The notes under the pieces are model-generated. The model made no database searches. It saw only the letters and a list, made by a program, of their open reading frames with translations, and had not been told where the DNA came from. DNA of 64,000 bases, from the NCBI GenBank assembly GCA_036186865.1, contig AP025055.1, forward strand, positions 2,518,341-2,582,340, in the 5' to 3' direction. A program made the translations under genes and the position numbers. Source of the stretch: Eustoma russellianum (taxonomy: Eukaryota; Streptophyta; Magnoliopsida; Gentianales; Gentianaceae). Shown here in pieces: positions 10,766 to 22,705 of the stretch (the stretch's first letter is position 1; every line of letters begins with the position of its first letter).

Positions 10766-11980
10766 AATATATATACACACAGAGAGACATATAGAGAGAG
10801 ATGTGTGTGTCTAGAGAATTTCAATAAAGATGCAAGTTTATAGTGCATATCTAAAAAAGAAAGAGTTAATCTATGAAATTAAGAAGAAGAAAAAAAGTTA
10901 TACAAATTCATTTCTTTCTTCCATGTTTTTATTTTTCCCTCTAATAAGGCAAACAATTATTTTGTGATGATAGACAATATACGTTTTCCACAAACAAATT
11001 TGTTTTTTCTTCCGCATAAACTGCAATATAGTTTTTGATTTCATATTTTCAATTTCAAGGTTTATCAGGTACAAATTATGCATTATTGGTCTATTGCAAG
11101 CGATAATCATTTTAATTTTTTAAAAAAACTTTTGAGAGGTAAATAAAGGTCTCAAGTAAGTACTAACATGCAGGGTCTTTTATTATGATATATGTAGTCA
11201 TGTAGATAAGATACTAAAAATAATCATTCCTTTTTCTTTTTTTTTTTTTTGGTTTTACCAAGAGCTCCTTTTCTTGTGAAGTTCTTTTCCGTACCACTAT
11301 GGGAAGGGATTTTCGTAATCTTATATGTTAATCTTTAGCAACCAGAGTGGTGGAAGCCATCAAGGAATTTTCTCTCTTTTTAATATTATTTTTTACTGTA
11401 TTTCAATAATGTTGAATTTACCAAAAAAAAAAAAAAAAAAACCTACTCAAAAAGATATAAAATGCTACCAAAAATCATCACTTCGTGTACTTCAGTCGAA
11501 CTTCACAAGGAGCATCCCCCTACGGCTCTTTCTGATATGTCACCAAGATATGTAAAAAGTTTGTTGTGATAAAAAGGGAAGAACGTTATACACAGGGGCA
11601 GGGGGGGGGGGGCTGAGGGCACCCAACGTCGACGGAAAGTATTATATAGATAGGTAGTTATAGTTGATTTTTGGGCATTCAGTTCAAAGTGTGCCCCTCC
11701 TTTGACAGAACAATAACTCTCTGTTACGTGGTCACATAATATTTAGCATTCGACAATTCTCTGGTAACTGACTAAAATATGTCTAAAACTTACCAAAATA
11801 CGAGGATGGCGAGAAATAAGATATTCAAAATACTACATCGGGTTTGATTGATAAGATGTACTCTTTTGAGTTTGTATTTGTTGGAAAGTTTATGTTGAAA
11901 ATTTTAGCAATGACAATTACATTTTCTAGGATTCTACACGTGAGAGATCAAAACATAGGGTGTGCTGTTAATATGATCGT
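10766..11980. other. AT-rich gene-free stretch
   Basis: It contains short GA and poly-T or poly-A runs (about 11232-11252 and 11422-11440) and a G run near 11600-11612. No coding or repeat structure was recognised. Confidence 0.5.
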
Positions 11981-11989
11981 AAAAAATAG

Positions 11990-12838
11990 CTTACAATAAT
12001 ATAGAGAGATTGGTTTGGATAATATGTTGAAAGAAGTCTTTGAGTTTTGTGAAATACATGAAATTGATGTGCTTAAAACGGAAGTTGTTGTCATTGGCCG
12101 GTATAGAAAAAAGCGTAAAGGTGGTGAACCGATGACATACTTTTATCATTTTCGTGCATAAATCTTCATTAAGGTACTTCATTTATCTTTATTGTGTTGA
12201 TGCATATAATATTGATGATTAATTTGTCTATATCGCAATTAATTTTTATTTATATAAATTCTTAGGTGATTTACATTATTGCTATGGAAATGGATGAACA
12301 CTCTACATAGGCAAACACGGATTTATTTAGATGTGTAATGTGTCTTGATTCTTCAAATTCTTTTGTGAATTTCAATCATGGAAAATTGTTGCATCTTGTT
12401 AAGTTATATCCAGATGACTTCACTTCTTTTGAACGAATAAAGCTTGACCATCAAATTGACAGTTACATTATCGATATGAAATCAAATGAAGTATTCTCTA
12501 ATATAAATAATTTTGGAGATCTTGCAAAGAAGATGGTGAAGAAAAATTATTACAATTACTTTCCTTTAGTATATCGACTTATCGAGTTATCATTGATCTT
12601 ACCCGTTGGAATGGCTAGTGTTGAAAAAACTTTTTCTGCAATAAATATTATCAAGACTGATCTACGCAACCGGTTGTGGAATGACGTACTATCGGATTGT
12701 TTATTGTGTTACTTTGAGCATAAAATTTTTAGCACCGTTGAAAACGAAGATATTATGCAACGATTTCAATCAATGTCATCTCGAAGAACCTTTTTGCGTC
12801 CCTTAGCAACTCCTTCTCGTCCTACAATGAGCAAATAA
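11990..12838 (+). pseudogene. hAT-superfamily transposase remnant (C-terminal part)
   Basis: The open frame 12338-12838 encodes the hAT C-terminal dimerisation region: LPVGMASVEKTFSAINIIKTDLRNRL, followed by a DCLLCYFE-type stretch. Upstream, 11990-12167 encodes matching transposase sequence (FEFCEIHEIDVLK), but a stop and an AT-rich gap interrupt it before 12338. hAT transposases cut and paste DNA through an RNase H-like fold whose last Glu lies in this C-terminal part. The N-terminal BED finger and most of the catalytic core are absent and no inverted termini were seen, so this is a dead fragment of a plant zinc-finger-MYM/TTF-like hAT protein. Confidence 0.8.
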
Positions 12839-14050
12839 AAGGTATGTATTGATGTATATTACTATATTCATTTAATAATTATGATTCACTTATTGTTTGT
12901 TGTGTATTTTTTTGTACATTGGTTGGTAGATATGTTTTCTTTTCCGTATTTTATGTTATAATACAAAAATATGTCTAAGATTTTAACGGTTTTCTCGGTT
13001 TGAAACAGTGACCGGTGGTATTCCTGTGACGAAGCCTATCAATGCCCCCCCCCAAGAAAGGACTTCTGACTCCATCACTGGTTATACATATACACACAGA
13101 CACGCGCATATATATATGTGTGTGTATATACACCTTATTTGTCTTACAGACTGTATGAAAATCCATTGTGATTACACTTATTTGTCTTGCATTATCTACT
13201 TCGGTCCAACCCAGTGCCAACGAACATCATATAATATCATAATAATAATTCTCCACGGAAATAAATTTATTATTTTGCTGAAAGCCATATCTGGATTTGG
13301 AAATGGATATATGAATGCCGGATAAGGTCTCATTATATGCCATGGATGACATATGAAGGGTGAAAAACTGATTATATACCAGATATGCGTGAAACTATAA
13401 ACTATATCTTTTATGCATTTATGTTTTCATATGTATATATATATCGTGCAAGACATATAAGTGCAATTACAATTGATTTTCATACAGTCTGTAAGACAAA
13501 TTATGCAATGTTTACGTAGTTCATATATAAATTACCTAGTTGATATAAAGGTATACATACTCACACATATATGCACTTTCCGAGTTCATATAAAGGTGTG
13601 TGTGTGTGTCTATTATATATACTTATGTCATATATGTCATATATATATTCCTCGAACTTTTCATGTCCATCATAGTCCAACTTGGATCAAACATTTGAAA
13701 CAAACAATTACTCCCTCTGCCTCCAAAAAAAAAAAACGAAAACAAAAAAAAAACAAAAAACAAGGAACAAAAAAGAAAACCAAAAAAAAAAGAGAAAAAG
13801 GACAACTTTCTTTGTCCTTCCTAATTTTTATTCATCTCAATTAGAAAGGAACATACAAATCAACTGCCGGCGGATCTTCCTACAGGGATAAGGGAAGAAG
13901 GTTTTGCATGGGGGAAGGAGGGGGGAGGAGTAGGGAAGAGGGCTAAAATGGGAACCAAAAAGAAAGACACTCGAGAAGTTACAGAAGAAATATACAATTT
14001 ACATGTCATCCTTTTTGCCTTTGACAATCTTCTCCACCTTGTCTTTTTTT
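12839..14050. other. Gene-free, low-complexity stretch downstream of the small HSP gene
   Basis: It holds short TA/TG-rich runs (about 13080-13130 and 13590-13645) and an A-rich run of CAAAAAA type at 13727-13800. Open frames across these runs are composition artefacts. Confidence 0.5.
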
Positions 14051-14701
14051 TTAAAAAAAAAAAATTTGAATGTGGTGGGACGGGACGTGATTGGAGGCAT
14101 CATATTTTGCCTCCTTTCCAACCTCCTCAGATCTCACCCCCTTCTCCACACCATACTTAGCTCCCTGGGCAGTGCTAATAACTCTAGGTTGCTTCTTTAT
14201 TTTGTCCTCAGCCAATTTAGGCACCAAAATCTTAAGCACCCCATTATCAAGATTAGCTTTACTATTCTCCAAATCAGCATTAGCAGGCAACCTAAATTGC
14301 CTCCAGAACTTACCAAAAATCCTCTCAGCTCTGTGCCAATTATCCCCTTCTTTTTCCTCTTCTTTTTTTCTCTCCCCACTAATTCTCAACACTCTGCTCT
14401 CCTCCACCTCAATCTTCACCTCCTCTTTCGTCATTCCCGGAACGTCCAATGTAATCACGTGCTCGTTTGCAGTTTCCTTCCAATCCGCTCGAGCTAAGGC
14501 CAGATTCTCCAACCCTTTTGAAAGAGACAGAGGGGATTCCTCCAAGATTTTGAAGGGATCATCAGGGAGATTTAGTGGAAAGAGAGAGTCCCATAAAGGA
14601 CGTGTGTATGGGACTAATGCTTCGGCTTGTGGGATTTGCAAGAAGGGCGGAAATGCTGTTGCAATTACAAGTAAAGTAACGATGAAGCTGAATTTAGACA
14701 T
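14051..14701 (-). CDS. Small heat shock protein, endomembrane/ER (HSP22) type
   Basis: A 216-residue intronless frame starts at ATG 14701. Residues 1 to about 28 form a hydrophobic signal peptide (SFIVTLLVIATAF). An alpha-crystallin domain follows from about residue 68: ARADWKETANEHVITLDVPG, then VKIEVEE, LRISGER, the hallmark GDNWHRAER followed by a GKFWRQFRLP stretch, and GVLKILVPK. These phrases match plant ER-type small HSPs, which hold unfolding proteins in the secretory pathway during heat. The I/V-x-I/V tail motif corresponds to PRVIS. No KDEL-like retrieval signal is present: the last ~20 residues are encoded by sequence resembling MITE family M2 and end in a phenylalanine run from a T tract. 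A phased heat shock element lies upstream. The alternative is a secreted, or no longer functional, copy. Confidence 0.9.
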   Translation of the reverse strand: MSKFSFIVTLLVIATAFPPFLQIPQAEALVPYTRPLWDSLFPLNLPDDPFKILEESPLSLSKGLENLALARADWKETANEHVITLDVPGMTKEEVKIEVEESRVLRISGERKKEEEKEGDNWHRAERIFGKFWRQFRLPANADLENSKANLDNGVLKILVPKLAEDKIKKQPRVISTAQGAKYGVEKGVRSEEVGKEAKYDASNHVPSHHIQIFFF

Positions 14702-14829
14702 TTTTATTATGAGAAGTATGAAATATGATTGCTGAAGGTTTGTGTGTTCGTAGCTGGAATATGAGATGGTGAATTTATGTGCTTTGTGCGCGTTTGATCC
14801 GATGAGTGAGGAAGAGGGAAGGATGAGTG

Positions 14830-14835
14830 TATATA
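14830..14835 (-). promoter_or_regulatory. TATA box of the small HSP gene
   Basis: On the minus strand the text reads CTATATACA. It lies about 130 bp upstream of the ATG and about 14 bp from the heat shock element, as in plant HSP promoters. Confidence 0.6.
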
Positions 14836-14848
14836 GCTAGGAAGGGGT

Positions 14849-14876
14849 GAAATTTCGGTGGGTTTCCAGACGCTTC
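14849..14876 (-). promoter_or_regulatory. Heat shock element upstream of the small HSP gene
   Basis: Modules recur every 5 bp in alternating orientation: GAA at 14849, TTC at 14854, a gap at 14859, TTC at 14864, GAC at 14869 and TTC at 14874. Five of six positions fit, or nearly fit, the nGAAn consensus for heat shock factor trimers. Confidence 0.72.
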
Positions 14877-14929
14877 GGTTGTTGAGTTAGCCAAAATCCA
14901 TAGCTAAGAGCGTATTTCTCCCCAGGGAC

Positions 14930-15155
14930 ATAGTCCAGTGGTAAGTGGCAAAGGTGATTGGGGCTAGAATCCCGACGTCCCGAGTTCGAGTCTGTGTGGA
15001 GACAATCCTTGTTGAAATATTACAAGGGTTGTCTCTGGGCTGGCTGAGTCTCGTGTGTCCTCTTCCTTTGCAGGGCTGCCGGTGGAGCACATCCCTCGAT
15101 TTACATCCCACCTGGATAAGGGGCCTCTAGTACAGGTGGGGGAGAACCCACCCCC
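14930..15155 (+). repeat. tRNA-derived SINE (family S1-like)
   Basis: The head has ACATAGTCCAGTGGTAAG as the A box and CGAGTTCGAGTCTG as the B box. The body continues through GGTTGTCTCTGGGCTGG and ends near GGGGGAGAACCC. The A and B boxes are about 45 bp apart, as in tRNA-derived SINEs. It lies just upstream of the small HSP promoter. Confidence 0.7.
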
Positions 15156-15169
15156 TCATCAAAGAAGAG

Positions 15170-15390
15170 CGTATTTCTCTTTATATTTTATCTGGTTGGG
15201 ATCTCCTAACCCCCACTTTCCTCACTCCTTTTGTGATCATGTGACACGTGGCATCAAGGGAGGCGGTGAGGCTAGATGAGGGTCATCCGCATCTAGCCTC
15301 ACCATCCTCCCTTGCTGCCACGTGTTGTGCGGTCACGCGTCACTGCACCCCTCTGCGGTGAGGAGATCCTATCCCTAGGATGAAGTTACA
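15170..15390. repeat. Hairpin MITE (family M1)
   Basis: The segment folds back on itself: GGTGAGGCTAGATG pairs with CATCTAGCCTCACC, flanked by GTGACACGTGGCA with TGCCACGTGTTG-type arms and outer TTGGGATCTCCTAACCCC with GGAGATCCTATCCC. Copies lie at 9055-9180, 43270-43495 and 48765-48960. It has no coding capacity. Confidence 0.75.
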
Positions 15391-17157
15391 TCTGGAACTT
15401 TCACCACCTTGAACCCTAAAAAAGAAAGAAAAAGAAAACGGAAAAAAGATGATCCATTTATTATATTTTTAGTGACAACGTTCGTGGTTATCTTTACACA
15501 ACCCTTTTATGTTTCATCAATTACTGTGTGATATTTTAATAATTATTGTATAACTAATTAGAAAGATATGTCATTATAATAGTTATTCTATAACTAATTA
15601 GAGAGACACTAGCATTAATATATATTATACATAATCAATCAGGTGACATAGATTCTCTCTTTACATGTTAATTTTCTATTGATTATTGAGTAACTATTAT
15701 GATGCCGTGTAGTTACCTTTGGAGTATAGCGAAGTCGTATTTTCAACTAGACCAGAGATAATCTAAATAACGGAAAAGGACAGCGAATCCTTGAATAGAC
15801 GTACGTTGTTGTAAGAACTAGGGTTTTTAGAAATCTGCATAAGTCGAACAACGTTAGAAGTCCGGAAGCTATTACTTTAAAAAGAACTCTCCGACGCTCA
15901 AGTCAATTGTGGGTTTTACTATATTTGTGTACTAGAATATTAGAACAACTATTTAATTTTTCTGTTTTGGGTAGAATATTTGCTCATCCCATTGAAATTG
16001 GCTAGTCAATGGTGTCATTTCTTCCTTTTGTATGGTTTTGGTGGCCAATGCATATCGAAGAGCTATGAGGGAGTGCCAAGTATCCTGTTCTGCTAGTGCA
16101 TGGTCGTTATGTATCGTCATGTGCCGAGTTGCATGGCTAAACTGCTTGCGTGACAGATGCTTGCTTTATCGAGCTGACCAGCCAAAGCTAAGGCACCGAC
16201 TCCGTGGCCGATCTGCGGGGCATGACTGAGGTGTGCACTAGTGGCGAGGTGACACATGAGATTGAGCTAAAGTGACGCTTGCAATACTGAGCTAAAGTGA
16301 CGCTTGGTGCTAATATGTCCAACCTTCAACGTCCCTGGACGAGTTTTAATGATGCTGGCCTGAGATCTTCGTCAGCATCGAAAGAGTGTCATGCGTCTCC
16401 TGAGCCGTGTCGACTTGTCTGTGCTCTTAGACCTACACGACTGATGTGGAGCTAAGGTGACATGTACCTCTGTAAAGTCAAATAACGTTGATCGTAATGG
16501 ACTGAGTTAGTCATAATTGTCGTTATTTTAGAGTGATAGTTTTGTTCTCATCAAAACAGAATAAAAAGTAATTAGATAAGACGATACAAGTGAAAACTTT
16601 TTTCGCTAATATGAGTTTTTGAATCTAGGTGTGAGACAACTTAGTATAAACGGACTCTTATAGTGTGTATTTGATATGATATTACAAAATAGCTAGTTGT
16701 AGCATGACTAAGTTTCTTTTACACTAATGGTTAAGCAATAACTATTATTTGTCACTATAGTTGGTCAATGTTTTAATAAATTACGTAAGTGAAAAGACGT
16801 GTTAGATTAATAGAAATTACATATTTAAACAAGAAGACCGTATGTATTATTCATTCCGGTATTCATCTTTCATAATCAGCAAACAAGTAACAAAATACAT
16901 GAATAATGGAAATAATTGACAAATTTTAAATTCTTTCGGAATAAAGTACGATTAGAGATTAGTTGTTTTAAGCCAATAAAATATATACGATACATATAAA
17001 TGGTTTCTAATGATTGAATGTCCTACTTATGTTTAAACCAGTAAAATGTATATGAGACATAGAAATAGTTCATAATAATGAAAGATTACCTTTTTTTACT
17101 CTATTACAAGCCGCTAGTAGTTTTAATAGCTTGGTTTTCGGATAGTTTCCCTTTCAG

Positions 17158-17200
<43 letters not shown>

Positions 17201-17640
17201 GTATGTAAATATATGTATGTATTTATTGTAGATCAGCACGTAGAATACTAGGCAAATATATACATGTCCAAGTTCTTGTTTACGTGTGCATTGATAAAAT
17301 AAAGAAATAAAAAAATTTGTAGGTAATCATTGAAAGTGAAAAATTAATATTAGATCGTACCGCATTCATCAGGCTTCCATAAACCCTCAACATACATGTT
17401 CCCGACTAATTTTTTACTTTCTTGATCTTTAATAAATATGTATTTTACTTAGTTTGACCTTTAAGTCCACATTTAAACATATTGCAGTTTTCAAACATGA
17501 GTTTGACTCTTTTATAAACTTATTCTGAATCTAATTTCCACATGAAAGTTATAGATCCTTTGAAGAGGTTTTAAAATATCTTGAATCATCCAAATATAAG
17601 CTCTAGATATTAAGACATAGTTAAAACAAGTTCAAATGGT
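15391..17640. other. Gene-free stretch
   Basis: About 16020-16450 is less AT-rich and contains a local repeat of a GAGCTAAAGTGACGCTTG phrase (about 16264 and 16292). An AT dinucleotide tract lies at 17159-17197. No coding sequence was recognised. Confidence 0.5.
17159..17197. repeat. (AT)n microsatellite
   Basis: About 19 uninterrupted AT units. Confidence 0.9.
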
Positions 17641-20600
17641 GGACTTACCACCACCATAACAACAATCACTGTCGTGGTCGAGGAAGTGGTCGTGGTCGCG
17701 GAGAAAGTTGTGGTCGTGGTAGAAATTCCGCATCATACCACCTGAAGTGGAAAAATAAGAAAAGCCATATGAAAATACAAAGGAAAATATACAGGTTAAA
17801 AACCACGATGAGGTTTGTTATTGCTGTGGTGCAAAAGGGCATTGGTCACGTACTTGCCGTACCCCAAGACATCTGGTTGACTTCTACCAAGCATCTAAGA
17901 AAGATAAAGGAAAGCAAGTTAATTTCATTGACTACGATATTGCAGACAATAATATGAATTCCAATAATTTCAATGAGTTGGATATTGAGGATTATCTTAT
18001 GGGGACCAATATGGATGGTGAAGGGATCCAGTTTTGTGGATGATTTTGCAAACCAGAAGAATCAACAATGATTGTTTTTTTTAATAAGTTTTGTTTTTTT
18101 ATGAATACAACTAGGTCAGAATTTACACTACTGTTATTCTGAATAAATTTGTTTTGCATGATTATTATTATTTTCTTTAAATGATTCCAATAAATTAGAG
18201 CGTTTTTTTTCACTATTCTTTTGCTGATACTTGGAATCGAATAATAAGAGTTGTATATGTTATTCTAGACATTTATCCAAGATGAATGGTGAAGAAATAT
18301 ATCTAATTGATTGTGGGACGACGCACACGATTCTCCGTGATCGAAAATATTTTTCAACGTTAAAATTAGCAAAAGCAAATGTTAGTACAATTTCGAGTAC
18401 TACAACACTGATTGAAGGCTCTGAAGAGCAACAATCATGTTACCGGGTGGTACAAATATATTGGTTAATACGCCATTATTTTCTACCAAGTCAAAGAGAA
18501 ACCTATTGAGTTTTAAAGCCATACGTCTCAATGGTATCACATTGAAACCATGAATAAGGGGAATATGGAATTTTTATGTATAACATCCAGTGATACAGAC
18601 CAGAAGCTTGTTAAAGAACACTTCCCAATTTTCTCATATGAATTGTATTATGCGACTATACATCCAGTAGAATCTAATATTGTGATGAACCAGAAGTTCA
18701 ATGATCCAAAGCTATTTATGTTATGGCATGATCGACTTGGTCATCCGGGATCAGTATGATGCGTAGAATTATACAAAACTCACATGGACACCCTTTGAAG
18801 AGCCAGAAGATTCTATTACCTCGTGATTGTGTGTGTCGCTTGTTTACAAGGAAAATTGATCACGAGGCCATCCCCGATGAAGCTTCATGTCGAATCTCCC
18901 ATATTTTAGAACGAATACAAGGGGATATTTGTGGACCTATTGATCCACCGTGCAGACCATTTCGTTATTTTATGGTTCTGTTGGATGCCTCCTCGAGATG
19001 GTCTCATGTGAGTTTGCTCTCGACAAGAACAATAGCTTTTGTCAAGCTTCTTGCTCAAATCATTCGCTTAAGAGCATAATTTTCAAATTATCTGATTAAA
19101 TCTATCCGTCTTGATAATGCCAGAGAATTTACTTCACAAGCTTTTAACGATTATTGCATGTCGATTGGGATTGATGTTGAGCATTCAATGGCACATGTGC
19201 ACACTCAAAATGGGCTAGCAGAGTCATTCATCAAACATTTACAACTGATTGCTCGACCTATGATCCTAAGGTCTAATTTACCTACATCGGCTTGGGGACA
19301 TGCAATCATGCATACATCTGCATTGATCCGGCTAAGACCTAGTTCGTTTCAACCATATTTGCCATTACAAATGGTATCTAGCCAGCAGCCTGATATTTCA
19401 CATTTAGAGATCTTTGGTTGTGTGATTTATGTATCAATTGCCCCACCACAACGAACAAAACTAGGTCCTCAAAGACGTCTAGGGATATATGTGCATTTTG
19501 ATTCTCCTTCTATTGTGAGATATATTGGGCCCCTGACGGGTGATTTATTTAAGGACAGATATGTTGTTGCCATTTTGATGAGAAATTTTTCCCACCGTTA
19601 AGGGGAGAAAAAGTACCGTTTCCTGAAGAACGACGTGAAATTACTTGGAACGTTCTTTCAGTTTCTCATCTTACCCACGAACAAATCAATGCGAGCAAGA
19701 AACAAGAAGGATAATCCATTTACAGAATATTGCAAACCAGTTGCCTGATTCATTTACTAATGGTAAAAAGGTAACAAAATCCTACGTCCCGGCGATGAAT
19801 ACACGCCTGTTCAACTTGATGCCTCTGAAAGGTATGATGATGGTATACCAAATACAAGTCTAAAACGTGGACGCCCAGCTGGTGCAAAAGATGAGAACCC
19901 TCGAAAGAAACGGGTACAAGTTTATACTCCATAAGAGAAAAGATGTTCACAACTTGAAAGCGCTATAGAAATAAGAACTGATCAGTCTAAAATTGTTAAA
20001 CAAGTTGCTCCCGAAGTAGCAAGTGAACAAAATTTTGAAGAGATATCTTTGAATTATATAAGTACAGGAGAAAATTGAGATAGACAAAAGGTTATTATTA
20101 ATCATGTTTTTGCTTATGGAATTGCATATGAAATACTGAATGAGGATCCTAAACAAAAATATATTGAAGAGTGTCGACATAGAAAAGATTGGCCAAAATA
20201 GAAAGATGCAATCCAAGCAGAACTAAAATCGTTAAAAAGTCGCAAAGTATTTGGACCCGTAGTCCAAACCCCTGAAGGGACCAAATCTATTGGATATAAA
20301 TGGGTTTTTGTACGAAAACACAACGAGAACAATGAGGTTGTGCGATACAAGGAACTCCTGGTTGCACAAGGTTTTTCACAAAGACCTGGGCTTGATTATG
20401 ATGAGACCTATTCTTCGGTAATTGATGTCATAACATTGAGATATATAATCAGCTTAGCAGTCACTGAAAACCTTGATATGCGGTTGATGGATGTGGTTAC
20501 CGCATACTTATATGGATTGTTAGACAATGTTATTTATATGAAAATCTCAGAAGGACTTAAATTGCTTGAAGCATGTAATCAATGACGAATGGATTGTACT

Positions 20601-22170
20601 CAATCAAATTACAAAGATCTATGTATGGACTAAAACAATCTGGCAGGATGTGGTATAATCGCCTTAGTGAGTACCTCGTAAGAGAATGATATATAAATAA
20701 TCCAATTTGTCCATGTGTATTTATCAAGAGATCTCATAGTGGGTTCTCTATAATTGTTGTATACGTTGAAGATTTAGATCTTGTTGGAACTCCTGACCTG
20801 CAGATCGAGCATTTACCTGACGGAATCTTTCTCCATCAATCATCATATACGGAGAAAATTTTAAAACGATTCTATATGGATAAGGTTCATCCATTGAGTA
20901 GCCCCATGGTTGTACGGTCGTTAGATGTGAATAAAGACCCATTTCGACCCTCAAAAAATAATGAAGAATTATTAGGTCCAGAAGTACCGTATTAGTGCTG
21001 TTGGTGCTTTAATGTATCTTGCCAATTGCTTGAGGCCAGATATTGCATTCTCAGTGAACTTATTAGCAAGATATAGTTCAACTCCAACCAAAAGACATTA
21101 GAATGGTGTAAAGCACATTTTGTATTATCTTTGTGGAACACAAGATATGAGTTTATACTACTCAAAGAATTCAGAATTGCAATTAATAGGTTACGCTGAT
21201 GCTGGCTATCTTTCCAACCCTCATAAGGCAAGATCACAGAGTGGCTACGTATTTACTTACGGAGGTGCAACTATATCATGGAGATCAGTGAAGCAAACCT
21301 TAACTGCTACATCTTCGAATCATTCCGAGATTTTGGCATTGCATGGAGCGAGTCGTGAGTGTATATGGTTTAGATCAATGATTCAGTATATCCAAGAGTC
21401 ATGTGGGTTACCTTCGCTACGAAAATATCCAACAACATTGTTCGAGGATAATGCGGCATGTATTACTCAAATTACGAACGGCTACATCAAAGGAGATAGA
21501 ACGAAGTATATATCACCAAAGTTCTTCTACACTCATGACCTCGAGAAGAATGGTGATATTAATATCCAGCAGATACAATTAAGCCATAATTTTGCCGACT
21601 TGTTCACAAAAGCACTACCAACGACTATATTTAAAGAGATGGTATACAACATTGGAATGTGTCGACTCAAAGATCTCTTGCCAGCATCAGGGGAAGTGTG
21701 ATTACTACATACACACTGTACTCTTTTTCCTTCGTCCAAATTTTTTATCCTACAGGGTTTTTCTTGGCAAGGTTTTAACGAGCCTGTGTCTCACACTTAC
21801 CAATTTTTATGAATGTGTACTCTTTTTCATTCGACCAAGTTTTTATCCCACTGGGTTTTTCTTGGAAAATTTTTAATGAATCATATTCTATAAAGTTTGG
21901 ATATCCAATGAGGAGTGTTATGGATATATTGAAATCTCAAGGTTAAACATGATGATGATATACATTGTAGAGATAGACATTATATTAGATGTGTATATCC
22001 AAAGTACATATATCTTTTGTATTATCCAAAGGGTTTGTTCAAGTTTATCTTCACTCCATGAATTCTATAAATAGGACCACATATTATATATGAAATACAC
22101 ACCTTGAGATACAAAGTTCTCTTGTTTTTTTTCTCTCTTATTTACTATATTCTTGCTTGAGTTTATAACA
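17640..22170 (+). mobile_element. 5'-truncated Ty1/copia relic (element B)
   Basis: From about 17640 the plus strand encodes, in several broken frames: a Gly/Arg-rich Gag tail, a CCHC knuckle (17816-17857), a protease-like LIDCGTTHTI (about 18305), the pre-integrase HDRLGHPGS (18728-18757), integrase (GDICGP, about 18925; NARE and HTQNGLAESF, about 19120-19235; an in-frame stop at about 19077), reverse transcriptase (GYKWVF, about 20295; QGFSQRPGLDYDE; YVED in place of YVDD, about 20760) and RNase H (GYADAGYLSNP to LFTKALP, 21195-21625). The lineage differs from elements A and C. A 3' LTR follows, but no 5' LTR or early gag was seen. Many stops make it inactive. Confidence 0.85.
21916..22170 (+). 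repeat. 3' LTR of copia element B
   Basis: The 255-bp segment starts TGTTATGGATAT and ends TATAACA, so its ends are inverted. A CTATAAATAGG promoter-like motif lies near 22066. There is no second copy in the window to confirm the borders. Confidence 0.6.
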
Positions 22171-22555
22171 GACATTACTATTGTCTAGAAATGGATTTTT
22201 GGATGTGACTTACAGTGACGTATAAAGTCTTTTGGAATCGGAGGGGTGTTACCGGTCGTAATGATTATTTAATAAAACTTTCTAATCATACCGTATTTTG
22301 GATTTTTAATTAAAACTATTCCTTTTCATGACCCTACAAGCAACACTCGACTAATTTGATAATATTTTTCCATCTATCTCGATTTCATTCTTTTTTAACC
22401 GATTATGGTGAGTGAAAAAGTTTCTCAATTTATATGCGATACATAATGAATCCAACTTCCATGCATGTACACATAAACTTTCATTCATGTACCTATAATA
22501 TCATGTTAAGTAACGGGAAATAAATTATAAAGTCAACATGAATGACGATATGGAG

Positions 22556-22705
22556 AGAACAACAGTGAGGCAAAATATGAGCCCTCCAATCACACGCCGA
22601 CACGTTTACAAATTGGTCAGCAGTTTAAATTTTTTTTTTAAAAAAGAAAAGTTTGTACATATAGCGTCATGTGATTGGAGGCCTTATTTTTTGTTTCACC
22701 GTTGG
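22556..22705. repeat. Fold-back MITE (family M2)
   Basis: The left arm GTGAGGCAAAATATGAG/CCTCCAATCACACG pairs with the right arm CATGTGATTGGAGG/TTTTTTGTTTCACC around a poly-T/poly-A centre near 22628-22650. It has no coding capacity. Confidence 0.65.

Noticed and set aside
13461..13891. Lys-rich frames near 13.7 kb
   Set aside because: Produced by A-rich simple sequence.
14091..14735. A 214-codon plus-strand frame across the small HSP gene
   Set aside because: It is the antisense shadow of the HSP coding region, which has clear domain motifs and promoter on the minus strand.
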